Source of the DNA: Chryseobacterium gleum
GTDB taxonomy: Bacteria > Bacteroidota > Bacteroidia > Flavobacteriales_D > Crocinitomicaceae
DNA: 41,526 bases
NCBI GenBank assembly: GCA_945897565.1
Contig: CAMDFN010000021.1
Location: forward strand, 1 to 41,526
Direction: 5' to 3'
Part shown: in pieces, positions 8,769-16,530 of the stretch
How positions within the stretch are numbered: position 1 is the first letter of the stretch
How the letters are laid out: each line of letters begins with the position of its first letter
Program-made: the position numbers and the translations under genes
Notes under the pieces: model-generated
What the model was told of the DNA's origin: nothing
Database searches by the model: none
Seen by the model: only the letters and a program-made list of their open reading frames with translations

Positions 8769-8776
8769 TAACTTTG
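8769..8776 (+). promoter_or_regulatory. -7 box for mazG
   Basis: TAACTTTG matches TAnnTTTG exactly and ends 4 bases before the mazG ATG, predicting a leaderless or nearly leaderless mRNA. It is divergent from the PagL-like promoter 22 bases away. No clear TTG lies 18-23 bases upstream. Confidence 0.6.
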
Positions 8777-8780
8777 CACT

Positions 8781-9548
8781 ATGGACTCACGTTTACTTGC
8801 CTTTTCGCGCTTGCTCAAGATCATGGACGAACTCCGCGAGCAGTGCCCCTGGGATCAAAAACAAACTTTTGAAACCCTGCGTCAGCTCACCATAGAAGAA
8901 ACCTATGAAATGGCCGATGCCATTACCGACAAAGACTACCCTAGTTTAGAAGGCGAACTCGGCGATTTATTTCTACACCTCGTTTTTTACAGCAAAATTG
9001 GCAGCGAACAAGGGTTGTTTGATGTAGAAAGCGTCTTGCACAAAATCTGTGATAAATTGGTTTACCGCCACCCCCATATTTACGGAGATGTAGAGGCTAC
9101 CGACGAAGAAACCGTCAAAGCCAACTGGGAAAAACTCAAGCTCAAAGAAGGTAAAAAATCAGTTTTAGAGGGCGTGCCCGCTGCGCTTCCCGCTTTGGTT
9201 AAAGCCACCCGCATTCAAGAAAAAGTAAAAGGAATTGGTTTTGAATTCGAAAAAGCAGCAGACGTTTGGGCCAAGGTACAAGAAGAACTCACCGAACTCA
9301 AAGTAGAAATAGACCACAACACCGATCAAATTGAAGCTGAATTTGGCGATGTACTCTTTTCCTTGGTCAATTACGCGCGTTTTCTGAAAATTTCACCTGA
9401 AAACGCCTTGGCCAAAACCAACCAAAAATTCATCAAGCGCTTCCAAGAAATGGAGCAACTTTTAGAAAAAGACGGCTTACTTGCCCAAGACCAATCCTTA
9501 GAAAAATTAGATCTTTACTGGGAGCGCGCCAAGAAAAGTGAGCAATAA
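8781..9548 (+). CDS. mazG: Nucleoside triphosphate pyrophosphohydrolase MazG
   Basis: A house-cleaning enzyme that hydrolyses nucleoside triphosphates to monophosphates and pyrophosphate in the cytoplasm. It has the two tandem MazG domains of the long form. The first has CPWDQKQT, the metal-binding EETYE, and the partner ExxD motif in EGELGDLFLHLVF (about residues 18-85). The second has QEELTELKVEI and EAEFGDVLFSLVNYAR (about 165-210). The 255-residue length is typical. The ATG at 8781 is preceded by a perfect -7 box ending only 4 bases upstream. The MscS-like gene follows 20 bases later on the same strand. Identification secure. Confidence 0.95.
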   Translation: MDSRLLAFSRLLKIMDELREQCPWDQKQTFETLRQLTIEETYEMADAITDKDYPSLEGELGDLFLHLVFYSKIGSEQGLFDVESVLHKICDKLVYRHPHIYGDVEATDEETVKANWEKLKLKEGKKSVLEGVPAALPALVKATRIQEKVKGIGFEFEKAADVWAKVQEELTELKVEIDHNTDQIEAEFGDVLFSLVNYARFLKISPENALAKTNQKFIKRFQEMEQLLEKDGLLAQDQSLEKLDLYWERAKKSEQ

Positions 9549-9568
9549 ATACGCACAAAACAAAAACC

Positions 9569-10072
9569 ATGGATACATTCTATCAGTACAGCATCAGAAC
9601 GCTCATCTTACTGGCCATCACCTTGCTGATCCGCCTTTTTGCAGGCAAGGCAGTGACGCGTTTTTTGGCCAAATTTGAAGGCGACATCAAGCGCAGACGC
9701 GTGTCAATCCGCATCATCAATTTGTTCTTATCCATTTTCTTTATCCTGGTTTTTGCGGCCATTTGGAACATCCAAACCAAAGACCTCATCGTCTTCTTTA
9801 CCTCCACCATTACCGTTATTGGCATCGCGTTTTTTGCCAATTGGTCCATTCTATCTAATATCACAGCAAGTTTGATTTTGTACTTCAATCATCCGCTCAA
9901 TATTGGTGAAATTGTGCGCATTTACGACAAAGAATTCGATATCGAAGGAGAGCTCATCGACCTCAGTTTCTTTTTTATGTACATCCGATCAGCCGAAGGC
10001 CATTTGGTAACGGTGCCTACTTCAGCGGTGCTGAACAAAACCGTGATCATCAAATCAAATCGGGTGCTTTAA
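9569..10072 (+). CDS. Miniature MscS-family mechanosensitive channel
   Basis: A 167-residue protein with three hydrophobic segments (about 8-25, 45-66 and 72-100) followed by a small beta domain. The third segment, with the stretch FANWSILSNITASLILYF and the following HPLNIGEIVRI, matches the pore helix and start of the beta domain of MscS. The beta domain continues to VTVPTSAVLNK and the protein stops there, without the C-terminal alpha/beta vestibule that brings E. coli MscS to 286 residues. It would open on membrane tension to release solutes if it assembles as a heptamer. Its stop codon overlaps the stop of the HD gene on the other strand. Superfamily call firm; channel activity is inferred. 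Confidence 0.85.
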   Translation: MDTFYQYSIRTLILLAITLLIRLFAGKAVTRFLAKFEGDIKRRRVSIRIINLFLSIFFILVFAAIWNIQTKDLIVFFTSTITVIGIAFFANWSILSNITASLILYFNHPLNIGEIVRIYDKEFDIEGELIDLSFFFMYIRSAEGHLVTVPTSAVLNKTVIIKSNRVL

Positions 10073-11307
10073 CGCGGATAACACAAAAAGTATTTCTCTA
10101 CAGGTGTAGACAAGGCCGAAATATTGAGGTTGTCCGATGCTTTGGACAATTCTAAAATACTTCCGTTTTTGAGCAATAAATTGATGTTTTGCTTCTGTTC
10201 GTTGTAGGCTTTATTGGTCAGGCGATCCGAAAAAATAAAATACGGCAGGTCTTGATCAGACAGTTGGTGTTCTTCTCGGATGCGCTGTTGTACGTCGGCA
10301 ATGCGCTCTGCACTAAATGGCGTCTTGGAAATTTCTATTTTAAACAATTGACGATTGACCAAACCCGAACATAGCGTGGCCAAAATATAATCCGGTGCAA
10401 ATTGCCACACTTTGATGGCTCCCCAAATATCGTAGTCGTCTAGGCGTGCAAAATGCGTCAAAACCATAGGGTCTTGTTCAAAATGCTCACTTTTGATGTC
10501 CTGAGATAAAAAGAAATGCAAGGAAGGACTTGCAAACAATGGCATGCCTTCTTTGACCAATTCTTTGGCCCGGCGCAGCGCATGAATGAGCATGAACTCA
10601 GCTGCCACAACTGTTTTGTGCAAATACACTTGCCAGTACATGAGGCGTCGCGCGACAATAAATTTCTCTACGGAGTAGATTCCTTTTTCTTCGAGTACCA
10701 AATGCCCTTCATGGACATTCAGCATTTCAATGAGGCGCTCGCTGCCTATTACGCCTTCCGAAACACCCGAGTAAAAGCTGTCGCGGTTGAGGTAGTCTAA
10801 GCGGTCCATGTCGAGCTGGCTAGACACCAACTGATGCAAAAATGGGCGGTGGTATTCATTTTTAAAAATCTCGAGTGCCAAAGCGAGGTCTTGGCCATAC
10901 TCCACGCTGAGTTCTGCAATGAAATAAGCCGAGATTTGCTCGTGGCTCACGCCGCAAACGATGTCGTACTCGAGCGCATGACTAAACGGGCCATGGCCGA
11001 TGTCGTGCAATAAGATCGCCAAACAAACGGCGCGTTCTTCTTCATCGCTGATCGGATGTCCTTTGCGGCGGATGCTCGTGACAGCTTGGGTCATGAGGTG
11101 CATGGCGCCCAAGACGTGATGAAAACGCGTGTGATTTGCTCCCGGATACACCAAATGGCTGAGACCTAATTGTTGAATGCGGCGCAAGCGTTGCAAATAC
11201 GGATGCTCGAGGATATCGAAAATAATTTCGTGCGGCAAAGAAATAAAACCGTAGACTGGGTCGTTTATGATTTTCTTCTTGTTATTAGGGGCGGTGTTCG
11301 CTGGCAA
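10069..11307 (-). CDS. HD-domain phosphohydrolase (dGTPase/SAMHD1-like, COG1078 type)
   Basis: A 412-residue cytoplasmic hydrolase of the group related to dNTP triphosphohydrolases. The N-terminal KKIINDPVYGFI is typical, followed by RLRRIQQLGLS, the metal-binding RFHHVLGAMH (H64), the HD pair in LLHDIGHGPFSH (H101, D102) and the last ligand region QLDMDRLDYLNRDS. The likely reaction is dNTP to deoxynucleoside plus triphosphate, but the group is poorly characterised. No ATG precedes the conserved start, so TTG at 11307 is used. A TTG-N18-TAGCTTTG promoter upstream supports it with a leader of about 20 bases. It is divergent from porX, and its promoter overlaps the porX start codon. Confidence 0.85.
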   Translation of the reverse strand: MPANTAPNNKKKIINDPVYGFISLPHEIIFDILEHPYLQRLRRIQQLGLSHLVYPGANHTRFHHVLGAMHLMTQAVTSIRRKGHPISDEEERAVCLAILLHDIGHGPFSHALEYDIVCGVSHEQISAYFIAELSVEYGQDLALALEIFKNEYHRPFLHQLVSSQLDMDRLDYLNRDSFYSGVSEGVIGSERLIEMLNVHEGHLVLEEKGIYSVEKFIVARRLMYWQVYLHKTVVAAEFMLIHALRRAKELVKEGMPLFASPSLHFFLSQDIKSEHFEQDPMVLTHFARLDDYDIWGAIKVWQFAPDYILATLCSGLVNRQLFKIEISKTPFSAERIADVQQRIREEHQLSDQDLPYFIFSDRLTNKAYNEQKQNINLLLKNGSILELSKASDNLNISALSTPVEKYFLCYPR

Positions 11308-11312
11308 GTTGC

Positions 11313-11320
11313 TAACTTTA
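11313..11320 (+). promoter_or_regulatory. Possible -7 box for porX
   Basis: TAACTTTA differs from TAnnTTTG only in the last base and lies 33 bases before the porX ATG. No TTG sits at the expected -33 distance. It overlaps the leader of the divergent HD gene. Confidence 0.3.
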
Positions 11321-11330
11321 AAAATTCAAT

Positions 11331-11359
11331 CAAAGCTATTAAAAATAAGACATATGCAA
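11331..11359 (-). promoter_or_regulatory. Promoter of HD gene, overlapping porX start
   Basis: On the minus strand TTG (11357-11359), an 18-base spacer and TAGCTTTG (11331-11338) form a well-spaced Bacteroidota promoter. The -7 box ends 23 bases before the TTG start of the HD gene. The -33 element abuts the porX ATG (11354-11356), so initiation in one direction could hinder the other. Confidence 0.55.
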
Positions 11360-12898
11360 GGTAAAATTCTTTGGGCCGACGACGAAATCGAATTACTCAA
11401 ACCACACATTCTCTTTTTGGAATCGAAAGGTTACGAAGTAGATACCGCTACCAACGGCCAAGATGCCATCGAAAAAGCCTTGGGCCAGCACTTTGACATC
11501 ATCTTTCTCGATGAAAACATGCCGGGCTTGAGTGGGCTAGAAACGCTCGCACAAATCAAAGAACACAAAGCGCTTGTGCCCGTTGTAATGATCACCAAAA
11601 GCGAAGAAGAACACATCATGGAAGAGGCCATCGGCTCCAAAATTGCCGACTACCTCATCAAGCCAGTCAATCCGAACCAAATTTTGCTGAGCATCAAAAA
11701 AAACCTCGACCACAGCAAACTCATCAGTCAGAAAACAAACGCGAGCTACCAACAAGAGTTTCGCCAACTCGGCATGCAACTTTCAGGGCGCTTAGACGCA
11801 GACGAATGGAAAGAACTTTACACCAAACTTGTTTTTTGGGAACTCCAGCTAGACAACATCGAAGACACCGGCATGCGCGAAATCTTCGAAATGCAGAAAA
11901 AAGAAGCTAATAAACTCTTCTGCGACTTCATCGAAGACAACTACCTCGACTGGACCAGCGGCGACCCCGACGCCCCCACCATGATCCACACACTCATCAA
12001 AGACCGCATTGCACCGCTGATCGGCAAAGAAAAACTCGCTGTTTTGGTCATCGACAACCTCCGTTTTGACCAATGGAAAACCATCGAAGGAATTGTAGGG
12101 CGCTATTTCCAAAAAGAAAAAGAAGATATCGTCTTTTCTATCTTGCCTACCGCCACGCATTACGCCCGCAACGCATTTTTTGCGGGGCTCTTGCCCGCTG
12201 AAATTGAAAGGCGCTTCCCGACACTCTGGAAAAACGAAGACGACGAAGGTGGCAAAAACATGCACGAGAAAGATTTTCTCGAAGCGCAACTCAAGCGCTT
12301 GGGCAAAAACGTCAAGTGGTCTTACAATAAAATCACAAACGTTGAGGCCGGCAAAAAACTAGGCGATCAATTCCACCTATGGAAAGACAACGACGTCAAT
12401 TTCATCGTTTACAACTTTGTCGATATGCTCTCGCATGCCCGCACCGAAATGGAAGTGATCCGCGAACTCGCCGACAACGAAGCCGCTTACCGCTCCATTA
12501 CCACTAGCTGGCTAGAGCACTCCCCCCTACTCGATATCCTTAAAAAAATTGCAGAAGCCGGGCACAGACTCATCATTACTACCGACCACGGCACCATCAA
12601 AGTGACCAAACCTGTGCGCATCGTTGGCGAGCGCAACACCAACAGCAACCTGCGTTATAAAGCTGGCCGCGGCCTCAGTTACGATGCCAAAGAAGTCTTT
12701 GTAGTCAAGAATCCGCAAGAAGCGCAACTCCCCAAACTCAGGATGTCTGCTGAGTTTGTGTTTGCGCGCGAGCAAGACTTTTTTGTCTACCCAAACAACT
12801 ACAATCACTTCGTGAACTACTACGGACAGACCTTTCAGCACGGTGGTATCTCACTAGAAGAAATCATGATTCCATTCATAGAGCTCAAGGCTAAATAA
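11354..12898 (+). CDS. porX: T9SS regulator PorX (response regulator with PglZ phosphatase-like domain)
   Basis: PorX controls genes and activity of the type IX secretion system together with the kinase PorY and sigma factor SigP in Porphyromonas. This 514-residue protein has a receiver domain (residues 1-120) with D53 as phospho-acceptor, a helical linker, and a C-terminal PglZ/alkaline-phosphatase-like domain. Visible zinc-site candidates are D234 in LVIDNLRFDQW, T266/T268 in LPTATHYARNAFF, D357 and H361 in NFVDMLSHAR, D411-H412 in ITTDHGTIKV, and H496 in QHGGISLEE. In characterised PorX this domain hydrolyses oligonucleotide substrates. The ATG at 11354 opens on the receiver strand (MQGKILWADDE); the open frame upstream overlaps the HD gene and is rejected. 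It is consistent with two T9SS cargo proteins elsewhere in the window. Confidence 0.95.
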   Translation: MQGKILWADDEIELLKPHILFLESKGYEVDTATNGQDAIEKALGQHFDIIFLDENMPGLSGLETLAQIKEHKALVPVVMITKSEEEHIMEEAIGSKIADYLIKPVNPNQILLSIKKNLDHSKLISQKTNASYQQEFRQLGMQLSGRLDADEWKELYTKLVFWELQLDNIEDTGMREIFEMQKKEANKLFCDFIEDNYLDWTSGDPDAPTMIHTLIKDRIAPLIGKEKLAVLVIDNLRFDQWKTIEGIVGRYFQKEKEDIVFSILPTATHYARNAFFAGLLPAEIERRFPTLWKNEDDEGGKNMHEKDFLEAQLKRLGKNVKWSYNKITNVEAGKKLGDQFHLWKDNDVNFIVYNFVDMLSHARTEMEVIRELADNEAAYRSITTSWLEHSPLLDILKKIAEAGHRLIITTDHGTIKVTKPVRIVGERNTNSNLRYKAGRGLSYDAKEVFVVKNPQEAQLPKLRMSAEFVFAREQDFFVYPNNYNHFVNYYGQTFQHGGISLEEIMIPFIELKAK

Positions 12899-12969
12899 GA
12901 CGCCGCTGCTCGAGAAAAAGAATTCTGTTTATTTGCTTCTTTAGAACCATTCAAAATAGCGAAAATCCG

Positions 12970-12977
12970 TACTTTTG
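12970..12977 (+). promoter_or_regulatory. -7 box for suf genes
   Basis: TACTTTTG matches TAnnTTTG and ends 16 bases before the sufS ATG. A TTTG at 12932-12935 is 34 bases away, too far for a normal -33 element. Confidence 0.5.
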
Positions 12978-12993
12978 TACCAAAATCTAAAGT

Positions 12994-14223
12994 ATGGCTC
13001 CGCTTCCGTTTTCCGTTACTGCCATCCGCGAACTTTTTCCGGCCCTGCGCCAAAAAGTATACGGAAAGCAGCTCATCTATTTTGACAACGGCGCCACTTC
13101 GCAAAAGCCGCAGGTTGTCTTAGATACCCTGCAGCAATATTACACGCTCGAAAACGCGAATATTCACCGCGGCGTGCATTATTTGAGCCAACAAGCCACC
13201 TCTGCCTACGAAGCAGCCAGACGCAAGATCCAACACTACATCGGCGCCAAAGCACCCGAAGAAATCATTTTTACCAAAGGCACCACCGACAGCATCAACC
13301 TTGTTGCGTTTTCCTTTGGCGAGCGCTTAAAGCCCGGCGACGAAATCCTCATTTCGGCCATGGAGCACCACTCCAATATTGTGCCTTGGCAACTTTTGTG
13401 CGAGCGCAAAGGCTGTACGCTGCGCGTCATTCCAATTTCCAAAAAAGGAGAGCTAGACCTCGACGCATTTGAGCAAATGCTCAGCGAGCGGACCAAATTG
13501 CTCGCCATCATACATATTTCCAATACGCTTGGCACCATCAATCCCGTTAAAGAACTCATTGCCAAAGCGCACCAAGTTGGCGCCAAAGTCTTGCTCGACG
13601 GCGCCCAAAGCATCCAGCACCTCCAAATTGACGTCCAAGACCTCAACTGCGATTTCTACACCTTTTCAGGGCACAAAGTTTTTGGGCCCACCGGCATTGG
13701 CGTGCTCTATGGCAAAGCAGCTTTACTCGACAGCATGCCGCCGTATCAAGGTGGTGGCGACATGATTGCCAAGGTCACTTTTGAACGCTCTACCTACAAC
13801 ACCCTTCCACTTAAGTTTGAAGCCGGCACGCCACACATCGCAGGCGCCATTGGCCTAGGCAGTGCCATTTCGTTTTTAGAAAGCATCGACATGCAAGCTG
13901 CGGCTGCCCACGAGCTCGAACTCACCAAATACGCGCAAGGCATTCTCGACACCTTTGAAGGCCTGCACATCATCGGCGAAGCCAAGCACAAAACCAGTGT
14001 GGTTTCGTTTACCATCGACGGCATGCATCCGTTTGACATCGGCACGCTCCTAGACAAACAAGGTATTGCCGTACGCACCGGCCACCACTGCACGCAGCCC
14101 CTCATGGATTTCTACCAAATTCCGGGTACGGTGCGCGCGTCGTTTGCTTTTTACAACACCAAAGAAGAAATAGATATTTTCGTTGCTGCACTCGAGCGCA
14201 GCATGCAAATTTTAGGCGCATGA
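12994..14223 (+). CDS. sufS: Cysteine desulfurase SufS
   Basis: A pyridoxal-phosphate enzyme that takes sulfur from cysteine for iron-sulfur cluster assembly. Its 409 residues are the usual length. Family marks in order: IYFDNGATSQKP near the N-terminus, AMEHHSNIVPW with the PLP-stacking His, the LDGAQS Asp-Gln pair, the PLP lysine K228 in FSGHKVFGPTG, and the catalytic cysteine C366 in RTGHHCTQPLMDF. The short loop around that cysteine and the RASFAFYNTKEEID end are typical of group II desulfurases (SufS), not IscS. The next gene is the partner SufE, overlapping by 4 bases (ATGA). No sufB, sufC or sufD lies in the window. Identification secure. Confidence 0.96.
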   Translation: MAPLPFSVTAIRELFPALRQKVYGKQLIYFDNGATSQKPQVVLDTLQQYYTLENANIHRGVHYLSQQATSAYEAARRKIQHYIGAKAPEEIIFTKGTTDSINLVAFSFGERLKPGDEILISAMEHHSNIVPWQLLCERKGCTLRVIPISKKGELDLDAFEQMLSERTKLLAIIHISNTLGTINPVKELIAKAHQVGAKVLLDGAQSIQHLQIDVQDLNCDFYTFSGHKVFGPTGIGVLYGKAALLDSMPPYQGGGDMIAKVTFERSTYNTLPLKFEAGTPHIAGAIGLGSAISFLESIDMQAAAAHELELTKYAQGILDTFEGLHIIGEAKHKTSVVSFTIDGMHPFDIGTLLDKQGIAVRTGHHCTQPLMDFYQIPGTVRASFAFYNTKEEIDIFVAALERSMQILGA

Positions 14224-14636
14224 GTATCCAAGAAAAACAACAAGAAATCATCGACGAATTTGCCATCTACGACGACTGGATGGACAAATACGAATACATC
14301 ATCGAACTCGGCAAAAGCGTCCCGACGCTCTCTCCCGACCTCAAAACACAAGAACGCCTCATCGAAGGCTGCCAGTCCAACGTTTGGTTAGCGACCGAAA
14401 TCAAAGACGGCAAAATGCAATTTAGCGCAGACTCCGACGCCATCATCACTAAAGGCATCATCGGTTTACTGATCCATGTCTACAACAACGAAAGCCCTGC
14501 TGCTATTCTACAATCCGAACTTTTCTTTATCAACCAAATTGGGCTCGCCGAACACCTCTCTGCCACCCGAGCCAACGGCCTTTTAAGTATGGTCCAACGC
14601 ATGAAAACTGAAGCACTTCAAAGCCTAGCCCAATGA
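14220..14636 (+). CDS. sufE: SufE-family sulfur acceptor
   Basis: A 138-residue cytoplasmic protein that accepts persulfide sulfur from SufS and raises its activity. The acceptor cysteine is C51 in LIEGCQSNVW, preceded by the family segment YEYIIELGKSVP. The C-terminal part has the expected IGLAEHLSATRANGLLSMVQRM. The start overlaps the sufS stop and its stop overlaps the following gene start (both ATGA), so translation of all three is probably coupled. Identification secure. Confidence 0.94.
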   Translation: MSIQEKQQEIIDEFAIYDDWMDKYEYIIELGKSVPTLSPDLKTQERLIEGCQSNVWLATEIKDGKMQFSADSDAIITKGIIGLLIHVYNNESPAAILQSELFFINQIGLAEHLSATRANGLLSMVQRMKTEALQSLAQ

Positions 14637-14938
14637 ACGAATTAGAAGACCGCATCGTCGAAATGCTCAAAACCATTTACGACCCCGAAATCCCTGTCGA
14701 TGTCTTTGAACTGGGCCTCATTTACGAAGTAAAAGTAGAAACCGACAACCATGTCTTCATCGACATGACGCTCACTTCTCCTAATTGCCCAGTTGCCGAA
14801 TCTCTTCCGAAAGAAGTAGAAGACAAGGTAGCAAGTGTAGAGGGTGTAACGAGCGCAAAAGTCAATATCGTCTTTGACCCGCCCTGGGACAAAGACATGA
14901 TGAGTGAAGAAGCCAAGTTAGAGCTCGGTTTTTTATAA
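14633..14938 (+). CDS. MIP18-family (DUF59) Fe-S assembly protein, SufT-like
   Basis: A 101-residue protein of the MIP18 family, whose members help mature iron-sulfur proteins. Seen here: the acidic start IYDPEIPVDVFELGLIY, the conserved cysteine C52 in TSPNCPVAE, and the late motif DPPWDKDMMSEEAKLELGF. The gene is translationally coupled to sufE by a 4-base overlap, matching its common place in suf operons of Bacteroidota. The name SufT is used for related proteins, but I leave the symbol blank because several paralogues exist. The 3' end overlaps the convergent lipoprotein gene by 6 bases. Confidence 0.9.
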   Translation: MNELEDRIVEMLKTIYDPEIPVDVFELGLIYEVKVETDNHVFIDMTLTSPNCPVAESLPKEVEDKVASVEGVTSAKVNIVFDPPWDKDMMSEEAKLELGFL

Positions 14939-15349
14939 ATTTCTCGTACAACTGAATCTTTTCAAGCGGTATTGCAAGTAATCGTAATACTCAAAGGTGA
15001 GCTGCTTTTTGGTGAGCATGATAATTTTTGCTTGTAAGGTATCGGTATCTCTGGCAATGAGAAGTACTTCTCCATTCGTGCTCAAAGCACAACTACTTTG
15101 GTTGAACACCACAGAATCTGACACATCATATTGCCCAAAATACGAATACGTATAAGATGCTTTACCGGTAAGTTTAGCTGGCTCAAAAGTAAAATTTCCT
15201 ATTGCTGAGCTGTCATAAAACATAAATCCTTCGCCATCCTCGATGCGCACCACATCTAAATCCCAATTGCCTTGCAGCAACTTTTGTTTGTGCGCAATTT
15301 TTGTGCAAGAAAAAACAACGGCAAGCAATAAAAAGCAGATAAATTTCAT
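14933..15349 (-). CDS. Small putative lipoprotein of unknown function
   Basis: A 138-residue protein starting with a short hydrophobic signal and lipobox-like VVFSC, so probably a lipid-anchored envelope protein. The remainder has a lipocalin-like look common in Bacteroidota lipoproteins: LLQGNWDLDVVRIEDGEG at the start of the mature part, then alternating beta strands to the end. No conserved catalytic motif is seen. The ATG at 15349 overlaps the stop of the amidohydrolase (TGATG), so it is translated from the same mRNA. An upstream in-frame start exists at 15376 but would place nine residues before the signal. Function unknown. Confidence 0.7.
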   Translation of the reverse strand: MKFICFLLLAVVFSCTKIAHKQKLLQGNWDLDVVRIEDGEGFMFYDSSAIGNFTFEPAKLTGKASYTYSYFGQYDVSDSVVFNQSSCALSTNGEVLLIARDTDTLQAKIIMLTKKQLTFEYYDYLQYRLKRFSCTRNL

Positions 15350-16530
15350 CAGGACAACGCTATAGCTAACATACACTTCACGCCCACTTCGAGCGCATCT
15401 TCATCGATATCAAACTGCGGATGATGTACCGCCGGATTGCTTTCTTTAGCGGCAAAACCTGTACCCAACCTAAAAAAACAAACGGGTCTGTGGTGGCTAT
15501 AAAAAGCAAAATCTTCGGCCGTCATGCGCAAGCCAAGCGTTTGCACTTGAGCTTCACCGAGGGTGGCTGTCAATATGTGCTTTACTTTCTGAGTAAGCGC
15601 TTTATCATTCATTAAAAAAGGATAACCTTCGCTAATGTTTATGCTGATTTTTGCACCAAATGACGCAGCTATTTCGCTTGCTTTTTCTTGCAGTGCTTTT
15701 TTGACGCTTGCACGCCAACTTTCATTCATCGTTCGAAATGTACCTTTGATAGACGCATTTGCAGTCACTACATTGGTGCTACCCAAGGCTTCAAAGCGGC
15801 CAAATGTAAGCACTTGTGGTGTGTCTTTTGGGCAATTTGCAGTCACAAATTGCTGACACGCTTGCATCCAGGCTATAGCTACATCAATAGGATTGATGAA
15901 TCGTTCGGGCAAAGCGCCGTGCCCACCAACGCCTTCAATTTCGACATGTATCTCATCGCTAGAAGCCATATACAAACCTTCTTTGATGCCCACGAAACCC
16001 GCAGGGAGTTCAGGATAGACATGCAACGCCACGAGCTCTTCTACCTTAGGGTTTTCGAGCACACCCGCTTTGATCATAAGGCTAGCTCCGCCTGGATTTT
16101 GTTCTTCTCCTGGTTGAAAAATGAGTTTGACTGGGCGTTTGAGGTTTTCTTTATTTGCTTGCAAAAGCACAGCTGTTCCGAGTAAGATACTCGTATGCAC
16201 ATCGTGGCCACAGGCGTGCATCCAGCCGGGCACCTGACTCTTATACGACACCTCGTTTTGCTCTTGAATGGGCAAAGCATCGAGGTCTGCGCGCAGGGCC
16301 AAACAAGGTGCTTGGGGGTCGTGGTGTGGCGCAGCGATATACGCCACTACGCCCGTACCTGCCACGGCCTTTTGGTGTGAAATACCATAAGATGAGAGTA
16401 TGGTGCTCACAAAATCCATGGTTTCATATTCCTGAAAAGAGGGCTCTGGGTGCATGTGCAAATGCCTGCGCCATTCCTTTACACGCGCAAGGATGTCAGA
16501 CAAATTGATTGGTGTTGGGTTAGACTTCAT
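15349..16530 (-). CDS. M20-family amidohydrolase (N-acyl amino acid / hippurate hydrolase type)
   Basis: A 393-residue metal-dependent hydrolase of the M20D type, which splits N-acyl or N-aryl amides from amino acids. Motifs: WRRHLHMHPEPSFQEYET at the N-terminus, the RADLDALPIQE strand, the metal-binding MHACGHDVHTSILLG, GEEQNPGGASLMI with the catalytic Glu pair, and the final VHHPQFDIDEDAL with a metal-binding His. The dimerisation domain lies about 180-300. It has no signal peptide, so it is cytoplasmic. The start overlaps the end of the half-size TSUP gene by 11 bases, suggesting coupled expression of a transporter and a hydrolase. The exact substrate cannot be told from sequence. Confidence 0.9.
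   Translation of the reverse strand: MKSNPTPINLSDILARVKEWRRHLHMHPEPSFQEYETMDFVSTILSSYGISHQKAVAGTGVVAYIAAPHHDPQAPCLALRADLDALPIQEQNEVSYKSQVPGWMHACGHDVHTSILLGTAVLLQANKENLKRPVKLIFQPGEEQNPGGASLMIKAGVLENPKVEELVALHVYPELPAGFVGIKEGLYMASSDEIHVEIEGVGGHGALPERFINPIDVAIAWMQACQQFVTANCPKDTPQVLTFGRFEALGSTNVVTANASIKGTFRTMNESWRASVKKALQEKASEIAASFGAKISINISEGYPFLMNDKALTQKVKHILTATLGEAQVQTLGLRMTAEDFAFYSHHRPVCFFRLGTGFAAKESNPAVHHPQFDIDEDALEVGVKCMLAIALS

Noticed and set aside
11849-12289. Long minus-strand frame (146 codons) inside porX.
   Set aside because: The composition is extreme (runs of Phe and Val), and it is antisense to conserved PglZ-domain codons.
15688-16185. Long plus-strand open frame (165 codons) opposite the amidohydrolase.
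   Set aside because: It lies wholly on the other strand of a well-supported M20 gene, is rich in Arg, His and Cys, and matches no family; it is a shadow frame.
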